A DNA stretch of 40,975 bases from a virus, in IMG/VR virus record IMGVR_UViG_3300035698_006545, positions 1 through 40,975 of that record; one strand, 5' to 3'. A model generated the notes under the pieces. It worked only from the letters and a program-made list of their open reading frames with translations. It searched no databases and had not been told where the DNA came from. Shown piece by piece: positions 13,926-22,600 of this stretch; position 1 is the stretch's first letter; the number at the start of each line of letters is the position of its first letter. The translations under genes were made by a program, and so were the position numbers.

Positions 13926-16307
13926 TTAGATTGACCCCAGTACGCGAGTAACTTGAATACAGCCGAAGTCCGCTAAGCCACTAATCGGACTGCACATAAC
14001 GCATATTCCATCGTCCAGTTGAATAAAATCTGTTCGTCCTGCTTGTGTGTATGTGTCGTTCCCTCCAGTACGTCCAATCAGGCTTTCTTCTAGTATTTTT
14101 ATTTCGCCTGAATCTGTAACAGAGGCTAAAGCGTAATGTTGCTGCTTTCCTTGCGCTACCCAAGGGCTGAAAAGTAAAGCTTGGCTATTTCCAACTGCTG
14201 CCACTCTGGGAAAACCTTCCGTCGCTTCGGAGGGATAATTATTCGCCCTTATGTGGGAAACTTGAGCTACTGCGCTAGAAATTACAGTATAAGTATGTAA
14301 TTCATTCCAAGCGCCCTCGCCGGAGGCGCTGTCCGCAGCCGCTATAATCCCAATACCATTGCCTAAGATTGTTTGGTCTAATCCTCCCGCCGCTCCGGTG
14401 GCGAATGTTACAGTAGAGCCGCCTGTCATCGTGTTTCCTGAAACAGTCATAGGCTCAGCATAAATGCTAGTAGATGCAAATTGCCAAGCAACTACTACTT
14501 CATCCACCCCTGAAACTTTTACTCTTATATTTCTTCCTGCGTTCGCTCCGAACACCGCAAGCGGCGTTCCTGCTGCGTTTATCGTGTGACCCGTAGTTGT
14601 AAATGCGACTACATACGGGTGTTGGGAAGTGTTGTGATAGCCGCAAACAAAGGTGTCTGCGCTAGTCATTACCACGCTAGGGCTGTAATGCGCAGAGGTA
14701 ATAACCCCCGTTGCCACTCCGTTTCTTGTAGCTTCCAGAGTAATAGTTACACCACTAACTGAAAGCTTATAGGCGTTTAATTCATTCCCCGCATCTACGG
14801 CGCAGGCTATCGCCTCATCAGCTACATCGGTGGCACACACTGTAACCAGATAGATTTGTTCATTGTCAATGACAAGTGGAGCACCCACGTCTGCGACACC
14901 ATCTACCCAGCGAATCGCGACCGCTGTCAAGTAATCAGAGTTTGCGTCGTCCTCGTAAACTATAATGATTTTATTCGTGCCAATCTTTGCCATAGCCGTG
15001 TATTCAGTAGCGGCATTCTCAAAAACTATCAGAGATTCATTCTTGATAGAAAACCTTCCGTTCTCTGCTATCCAAGTCCCATCTGTGCTCGAAGCAGACA
15101 AGGTTAATCGGATAGTTTCACCAGGCCAAACCTCGCCAAAGGTAGTCCCAGCATTTTTGCTGTTAAGGGTGAATTTTTTACTTCCTGTGTTTTTTATTAT
15201 TGCTGCAAGTAGGCCAACAGTATAATCACTCCCCGCTGGCATGTTTATTTCTAGATTGTCCGCAGAGCAGGCAACTTCATGCAAAAGAACGCTAGAGCTT
15301 AATTCCGCATTAGATGCCGGGGTAATAGATTCGGCTCCTGAAAGGCCAGAGGCTGAGTGGGTGTCAATCATTTGCTTGGTGCCAGCAACTGTCGGATATA
15401 CCAGATTACTAGAGCCAGCGATATTTTCACCGGACGTGGACTTCTCCACTATTCCTTTAACTGTGGTACTGGCTTCCACCACGGTAGACACTTTCCAAAC
15501 CGCTGCTGTGGCTGTTGCATCAACACACTTGTATCCAATTTTACTGGTGACATTCACCCACGAGGAGCCAATGACAAATATCCCATCACCGGAAGTATTG
15601 GCCCCATCGTCGTTGGCTGTGGGTGCAGATGTTGCATCAAGTTTACTAAACACCGCGTAACTAGCAGCAAGCACAGCACTTTCAGCCGCATCATCGGCCT
15701 CGTCGGTGGCAAGACTGACTTGATCAGCAGCAAGCACCTCCGACGCAGCTGCCGCGTTTTCACTAACCAGTGCAGCCGCTGCACTTGCTGCTGCTTCAGA
15801 TACCGCAGCAGGAAGAATTGTGTCGTTCTCTAACGTGAGCGCATCTGCCGACCACTTCAAGTACCCATCAGCTACTGGGGTCGGCAAGGCCGCATCTGCA
15901 GCACCTGAGTAGCTGTCTGGTAACCTGGCTGATTGACTTATAGACTTGCCTTGTTGTTGGCTCAAGAACGTCAACTTATCGAATGCTGCCTCATGCACTG
16001 AGGGGTAGAAAGCACCTTGAGATGCCAAGTCAACATCTTGGGTTTCAAGATAGTTGGCTCGAATGTACCATGTGTAACCTGTGGGGAGATTACCTGCTAC
16101 CCTGGTGATAAGCCCACCGCTGTCGTTGCCCACACTACCCACAGTGTAATCAGTATCAACAGTGAGGGTAGTGATGGCACCATCAGCATCAGTCTCAAAG
16201 ACTGTCAGTTGGTTTTTCGTTTCAACCCTGAACAAGTACGAATACTCATCTGCAGTGTTATCCCCGGTGTACGGTCCACTAACTATGGTTGTGGTTTCTA
16301 CTGTCAT
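13926..16307 (-). CDS. Tail fibre with T7-like N-terminus and predicted seven-bladed propeller tip
   Basis: This is a 793-residue protein. Residues 1-150 (SGPYTGDNTADEYSYLF onward) resemble the T7-type fibre N-terminal domain that attaches to the podovirus tail. About 165-225 is an Ala-rich helical, coiled-coil-like shaft. From about 430 to the end, seven similar strand segments recur at 49-57-residue steps (KIIIVYEDD, EAIACAVDAG, TFVCGYHNT, EVVVAWQFA, GIGIIAAADS, QALLFSPW, GICVMCSP), the hallmark of a beta-propeller. This tip probably binds the host surface. AGAGG lies eight bases before the ATG. The C-terminal part looks slightly more AT-rich than the N-terminus, fitting modular tip exchange. 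No intramolecular chaperone or enzyme motif was recognised. Confidence 0.8.
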   Translation of the reverse strand: MTVETTTIVSGPYTGDNTADEYSYLFRVETKNQLTVFETDADGAITTLTVDTDYTVGSVGNDSGGLITRVAGNLPTGYTWYIRANYLETQDVDLASQGAFYPSVHEAAFDKLTFLSQQQGKSISQSARLPDSYSGAADAALPTPVADGYLKWSADALTLENDTILPAAVSEAAASAAAALVSENAAAASEVLAADQVSLATDEADDAAESAVLAASYAVFSKLDATSAPTANDDGANTSGDGIFVIGSSWVNVTSKIGYKCVDATATAAVWKVSTVVEASTTVKGIVEKSTSGENIAGSSNLVYPTVAGTKQMIDTHSASGLSGAESITPASNAELSSSVLLHEVACSADNLEINMPAGSDYTVGLLAAIIKNTGSKKFTLNSKNAGTTFGEVWPGETIRLTLSASSTDGTWIAENGRFSIKNESLIVFENAATEYTAMAKIGTNKIIIVYEDDANSDYLTAVAIRWVDGVADVGAPLVIDNEQIYLVTVCATDVADEAIACAVDAGNELNAYKLSVSGVTITLEATRNGVATGVITSAHYSPSVVMTSADTFVCGYHNTSQHPYVVAFTTTGHTINAAGTPLAVFGANAGRNIRVKVSGVDEVVVAWQFASTSIYAEPMTVSGNTMTGGSTVTFATGAAGGLDQTILGNGIGIIAAADSASGEGAWNELHTYTVISSAVAQVSHIRANNYPSEATEGFPRVAAVGNSQALLFSPWVAQGKQQHYALASVTDSGEIKILEESLIGRTGGNDTYTQAGRTDFIQLDDGICVMCSPISGLADFGCIQVTRVLGSI

Positions 16308-16319
16308 GATAAAGCCTCT

Positions 16320-16649
16320 TTATTTGGCAATTAAATCAACCGCCCAACGGTATACGGCGTAAAGGCCGATGCCCACAACAGGCCATTTAGCCAACCACAA
16401 TCCGAATTTCTGAACTCTCAGTCCAAGACTAGCAGCTGCCTGCAGGTCGTGCTGTAACTTAACTATCGGGTCAAGCTCTTTAGTGAGAGCTGTGACCGCT
16501 TTCGTATTGGCTTGGGTGCAGCTGATGAGTTCATCAAACCGATCTTCACCGTGCTGGAACTTCTCTTCACAAAGTTGGATGTGATCGTTAAGAGTCTCAA
16601 CATGCTGGTCGAGCCTTTCTTGCAATAGCATTACCGATTCCCCAGCCAT
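16320..16649 (-). CDS. Coiled-coil protein with C-terminal membrane anchor, possible holin or spanin-like
   Basis: This is a 109-residue protein. The second of two adjacent ATG codons (16649) has AGAGG at better spacing than the first. Residues 5-65 form a long amphipathic, coiled-coil-like helix (LQERLDQHVETLNDHIQLCEEKF). The end has one hydrophobic segment (WPVVGIGLYAVYRWAVDLI) followed by Ala-Lys. Tail-anchored small proteins in this position of podovirus genomes are often holin-like or i-spanin-like, but orientation and sequence do not decide. It lies between the giant ejected protein and the fibre. Confidence 0.55.
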   Translation of the reverse strand: MAGESVMLLQERLDQHVETLNDHIQLCEEKFQHGEDRFDELISCTQANTKAVTALTKELDPIVKLQHDLQAAASLGLRVQKFGLWLAKWPVVGIGLYAVYRWAVDLIAK

Positions 16650-16689
16650 CATAAACCTCTAGTCATTTTCACGTTCAAGGATTTTAACA

Positions 16690-19600
16690 TTATTCTCTGG
16701 TGGGGCCAAACGATAATTGCCTTGCTGTCAAGTCCTCACCTTCTTCAAGAACCTCGTACAAATGCTCACCTGTGGCCCATGCCTGGTTGACCCCAGGCAC
16801 ACCCAACGAGGCACCAACCAGCTTGCTCACTGCTTTGATCTCACCCTTCGTCAACTCCTCATCCGTAACCAGAGCCTCCACCACACTTGGGATGCGCGTG
16901 AGACCCTGCTCAAGCACTGAGGCTACAGGTGTCATGTTGTACCCATATTCCCCTGCAATGCCGCTGGCTGCATCTCTGACGAAGGGGATCGATGCGAACG
17001 GGTACAGTGCCAGTCGAGTCAGAGTCTTCCGGTAGACCTCATCCTCGTCATCATCCCCACCGAACTCACCGCGCATCAACATTTCCAGAATGACCGGTAC
17101 AACAATGATGAACGCCGCTTTTGCCGCGATAGTGGTTGGGGTATCTAACCCTGACTTCGCACTGCGAGCTGTATCACGTTGCTGGTTCCACAACGAGCTG
17201 AAGAAGGTCATGAACATGGTGAAGGTGGTGTGAGTCTTTGACTGGTTTCTCATAATGCGAGCCATGTCCTTCGTCGCACCTGAACCTTGCACATTCTCGA
17301 TCAACCAATCAGCGTAAGCGAATGCTTTCTTCTCATCACCGGAGAGCTTCATCTCTTTGATGTACGCCGCATACCACGACGGTAGATCCACACTGTAGAT
17401 CTGAATCAGTGCAATGTGCTTCATTGACGCTTCTTGCACTGCAGCGATCGCGCCGCGCTTGCCTTCAAGCTGCTTCATCGCATTACCAATCTCACGATCC
17501 ATTGTGGTAGTTCTGTGCTTGAGCACTTTGGAGTTCTCATTGGCAAATGTCCACGCTTCCTGAATAGTCTTAGGACTACCCATGATCGCACCGAACGCTT
17601 GCATCATGTTCCCCAAACCAACCTCAGCAGTTGAGTTAGCCAATCCCAGTGTCTGCATCAGACCAGTTGTTACTTTGAATCCCATCACACCCAGAGTTAC
17701 GCCGAATCTTAGCTTCTGGAATACTGAGTCGATAAACGTCTTAGTCGGTGCAGCAGATCCTAATTTTGCAATGTCATTCAACCACGGCTTCAACTCTGCA
17801 AACTCTTCAGGTCCGAGCTTCCTTGAGATGGTGTTGGAAATCGTCTTGTTCCTGATCAGCTTGTTAAGCTGACGGACAGCATCGTGGTGAGTGATGAAGT
17901 GGATTGTCTCTTGGAAGTGATTCGGCACAATAGACAAATCCAGCAGCACCGGCGCATAGAATCCTGTACGCTCATTCGTAGACGATGCGTTGACAGATGA
18001 TTGAATGCTGCCGGTGGTGCTGAACATGGAGTCAACTCGCGCTGCGGCATCTTCTTCATTCTTACGAGCCACATCAGATCGAGCCGGGTCATACTTCACC
18101 GGGTAGTATCCCCCTTTCAAAGTTCTCTGCTCACCATCCACGTCGATGCTGAACGACTGTTCCTGAACCTTCGGTGGTACTAGACCTGTTGTTTTGCGAT
18201 GCACTTCAGCAAGCTGAGGATAAAGAAGATCCATCTGTTGCCAGATCAACTCAACAAGATCCCACTCCTCCCCGGTCATCTCTGCAAGCACAGCCTGGAG
18301 TTGGGGATTGTCGATGGTGATCGTGGTGTCATCTTCTTTGTTAGCCCAACCTTCACCAAGTAGCATCTTTCTCAGGTTGCTCTGGTTACCGGTGTTGAGT
18401 GCAACAGCGATAATCTGGTTACCCATAAGGTTACCGTCATTCTTGTCATCCTTGATCTCAGGGATGAAGAACTTGGTCATGCCTCGCTTCACCGCTGCAC
18501 GAGAACGGTCACTGATCGCATCAGTCACAACACCGGTGACAGCACCCATCATTTCGATTTCGTTGAACAACGCTTCGTTCAAACCACTCATGAGAATCTC
18601 ATGGCTCATGCCTGCGCGTTCGCCACCGTCAAGCCACGATGCCATCCAAGGAATCTTGCTCATCTGAGCCATTGCCCAGCGACCGGTGTTACGACCCTTC
18701 GTTGCATCAGTTCTCTGCGGTACGAACTTGTCTTTCGCTACAGTATTGAGGTGAGTATCCCACCGCTGAACCAGTTGTTCGAATGCAATCTCTTCACCGT
18801 AAAGATCCATCTTCGTCGCGTAACGTGCAACGTGCTCAATGTTCTTAACTGACTCATTAATCCCTAACAGCGAATCGTAGGGGACATTCTTCCAGTGAGT
18901 TTGGTACGCTTCATCAAGAACTTCCGGTGACAACACTAAACCGTCACCCTCAAGCTCCATCATCTGACTCATCCAGACATTCAGGCTTTCATTCTTCTGA
19001 TCCACCGCAGTGAGGGTGGCAGACTTTCTAAATTCGAATCGACTAAGGATCTTGACCAACTGTTCCCAGTAGCCGTTCTCAGCTTTCATTATTTCTTCAC
19101 GCACAGACTTCTTGTTGTACCGCTTCATGCGATCAACAATCTTCAGCGTGTTGTTCCTGGCATCTGTTGCTGCTTTCGCTAGGTAGAAGTTCAGGATCTC
19201 ACGCGACTTGGCACGAGAGGCTGCAGCCATATCACCTTGAGCCTGAGCGACCGCTGCTTCTTTCCCTGCGATCTCTTTGGCCTTCTGGTACTTACCAGGT
19301 TGGATCTGTCTGAACGCCAGCTTGCCGATGTTCTCTTCAGCCAATTGCTTTATGGCCTGACGTGCCAGAGTAGGAGCACCGGCAGTCTTATTGATTTGCT
19401 TCAGCTCGCGCAGTAAGAGCTTGCCTCGCTCTTCGTTCTGTAGAGCCTCAGTTGCCTGCTGCTCAATAGTACCGTCGTTCAGGATGTCACCGTGGGTCTC
19501 AAGCATGCGAGCCTCAGCAGCAGCCTCAGCAGCCTGCTTGATCGGTGCAGACTCGATTATGTCAGTGAGCATCTCGTCACCGGAGTTGTACTCCAGGAAT

Positions 19601-22600
19601 GCTGCAGCTTCATCAGGATGCACACTGTCAGCTCCTGCAGCCAACATGCCGTTGAGTCTCTCAGGGATTCTTACTGACTTGATGCCGCGCTTATCGACTC
19701 GCTCTTCACCGAGTAATTCACGCACGACACCTTTGTCAATTTTAAGATCTGTGCTACGCAGGGCAGTGATTGCCCTGTAGACTTTCTCCTCACGCAGACG
19801 AGCAGTCTCTTCGACCACCATGTCTGCCTTCTCTTCCTTCCACCAGGACTTAGTTTGTCGGGTAAGTTCCTTGATAACCTTCTCGCGAAGGGTCTCTGAT
19901 TCAACATCTTTGGCGGTCGAAACATTTTTCTGATACTCAACGAATGCAGCATCAGTCATGCCTGCCATCGTTGCATCAGTGAATAGGGGTTGAACTTGCT
20001 CACGAGCACGAGCCATATCAAGCTGTTCTTCAGTCGCTAGCATGCGATCAAAGACAGCCCTCATATCATCTGTTAGGTTGATGTTCAGGTTGCCTTGTAT
20101 TCTTTTGTACACCTCAGCAAGCCATCGAGCGAAGGTTCTGAAAACATTCCTCAACTCTACCGATGGTGCCTTACCCTCCATCAGGTACGCCTCGAACCCA
20201 CGAGCGAACTGCTCATGTGTCGCACGTCGAAGCGCAGCGTCTTTGTCTACGTCACCGGTGGACGCTTGATCGATGAACTGGTTCACATCATCTTCGGTGA
20301 TTCTGCCAGTTTGCCCTTGAGGGATTTCAGTGTCTTGCCTGAGTGGGGTGAGTGTTTCAAACACACCAGCAACCATACCCATGCGACCATTGATGCTCCA
20401 GAATCCAAGGTACCCTGCTTCCTTGATCGCGGCCTCATAGTTGGTGAGACCCTTGGTCTTGTCCAACCCATCAGGGTTCGCATTACCGTCATACATTCTC
20501 TCAGCAGGAACGCTCACTATGTATTCGTGGTTGCCTACACCGTACTCTTTTACATACCCGCCCTTCTTGCCAGTCTCAATTCCGTACAGTGTTCGGTTCT
20601 GCCAGTTGGGTTCACTGGATCTGTCTCGCTCACGACCTGCATAGTTGCTGCCGTAGAACTCAGGATCAAGATTCTCAAGCCCCTGCTTCTTGGAGTAGTG
20701 CTCAAGGATGATCTGACCGCCAACAACCGGTGGCCGAGTCAACTTACCGCCCTTATCCCTTCCTGTTGTGTCGGCCTTCTTCTTATCGTTTACCTTGCCC
20801 TCTTCAGATACCCATAGAGGCATCAGTCCTGTTTTTTGATCTGCGTACACTGTGTCAGCAGCAGTTGCTGTTCTGTTCTTCTCACCGTGGGGGCCGAAGT
20901 TCACCCATGAGTTTTGACCCCTGGTCTCAGAAGTCATTGCTCTTAGTGCTAACGGACTATACATGGTTGCATGAGACTGCCACGCATTCTCTTCACCCTG
21001 TGCTCTAAATCCGTTGCCGTTCTTCACATGTCCGAAGTAGTCATGGACAACTCTGAATATGTCGTTGACTAGAATCTTTTCGCCGCTGATTTCAAAATCA
21101 GTTTCAGCTAGTAATGGGTTATCAGACACATCAACCTGCTCGTCGGAGCCAAACCCTTCACGAGTTGAGTACACGTACAGGTGGTTGTTTTTAACAACAT
21201 CTTCGATCGCTAACCGTGGGGTTTTGGCATAAGGATCTTCGCCGCGGATGAAATCGATCTGCAGGCCAGATGCCAAAACCTCTTCATACTGAGCGATTGT
21301 CTCTTCAATCATCGCAGCGTAAGCAGCTTTGACTTCAGGGTTCTGAGGATCGTGCTCCATGTTTTCATATTCGACAGCGATCCTCGCAGCACGATCACGA
21401 TCCAATACGGCATGCTCCACATTGTCCTCGTACTTGAGGCCAGCTTTCTCAGCGTATCGCTTAGCCACATCTCTTGCCAACTGGTGAGGTGTATCTTGGG
21501 GTTGCTGAAGATCACCGGCGACCTTACTCTCTAAATAGCCATTGGCTTCGTTAGCAACCTCTACAGCATTGCCCTTGAACCACTTTCCAATGTCAGTAGC
21601 GTTCTTCGACCCAGCTTTCAGCTCCTGCTCGTACATGAAGTGTGCGAACTCATGCAGGAATGTTGACAGGTCAGAGGCTTCAGCTAACCGTATTACTGAG
21701 TTGTCTGGGTTGAAGTATCCACGGGCTGACTTATCGTCTTCAATATCGCTTCGCTGTTCAAAGGCTGGCTCTCCACTAGGTCGTGTTGCACCTGCAGGTC
21801 GTCCCTCCCCAACAGTGGATGCTGGGCGTTCAAGTCGTTGATCTGCGAGTTTTCTGAATTCTTGCTCATAATCTGTTGCCTCTACTCTTGCGGCACGTAT
21901 GCCATTATTGATGTACAGGTCTTTCTCTGCGTACCATAACAGTGCTTGTATGGTTGCAAGATCCAGATCCTGACCTTTATCAGCGAGCTTCTGTTGAGTC
22001 TCCTTCATCACCTCGCGCATCCAAACACGATTTCCACCGTTCTTAGGATCGATGATTGGAGCGGTAACACCCTCAACGAGATTCTTGCTTTGCTTATTCA
22101 CATCAGACTTGTCTTTGAATTTGCTGGCTGTATACCTGCCGTGGTATATCTGAGCGAACTCCATCAGAGACTCATCGTTCTTCATCAACTGAGGTCGTTT
22201 GAATCCGAACAGCCCCTTCACCGGTAGACCCTTGATGGTCTCTCTCAGTTTAGCTGCTCGTTCTGGGAACGCCTTCTCAAAGACAGGAACTTGTGTTCCA
22301 GTCATACGACCCCACGTTCTCATGAACCATCGGTCCATTGTTACGTGGTTGAAGTTACCGACCAGGTTCTGGAAGAAGATCCCAACTTTGGGTCCGAACA
22401 CAGCAGAGGTAGGTACAGTCTGATCGACATTCTCACCGTTGAGGTTGAATCCCATTTCTGCAAGTTCTTTGACGGTTCTGGGTGTGTTCAGGAATTCTTG
22501 AACATTCTCCAGACCCATCATCTCAACCAGCTCATTGAACCGTTTGAAACCTTTAACCATTGCACCGGCTTCTTTGCCGAAACCTTCTTCTGGAATTCGA

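Noticed and set aside
15357-15833. 158-codon plus-strand open frame in the fibre gene
   Set aside because: It is antisense to the Ala-rich shaft of the fibre and is Cys- and Ser-rich in the way typical of reversed Ala codons; no start signal.
13926-16307. Diversity-generating retroelement as in BPP-1
   Set aside because: Despite the BPP-1-like head genes, no reverse transcriptase, template repeat or matching variable repeat was found near the fibre.
20095-20817. 240-codon plus-strand open frame
   Set aside because: It lies wholly antisense to the giant virion protein, has no ribosome site and translates to a sequence without domain features; a shadow of a constrained coding frame.
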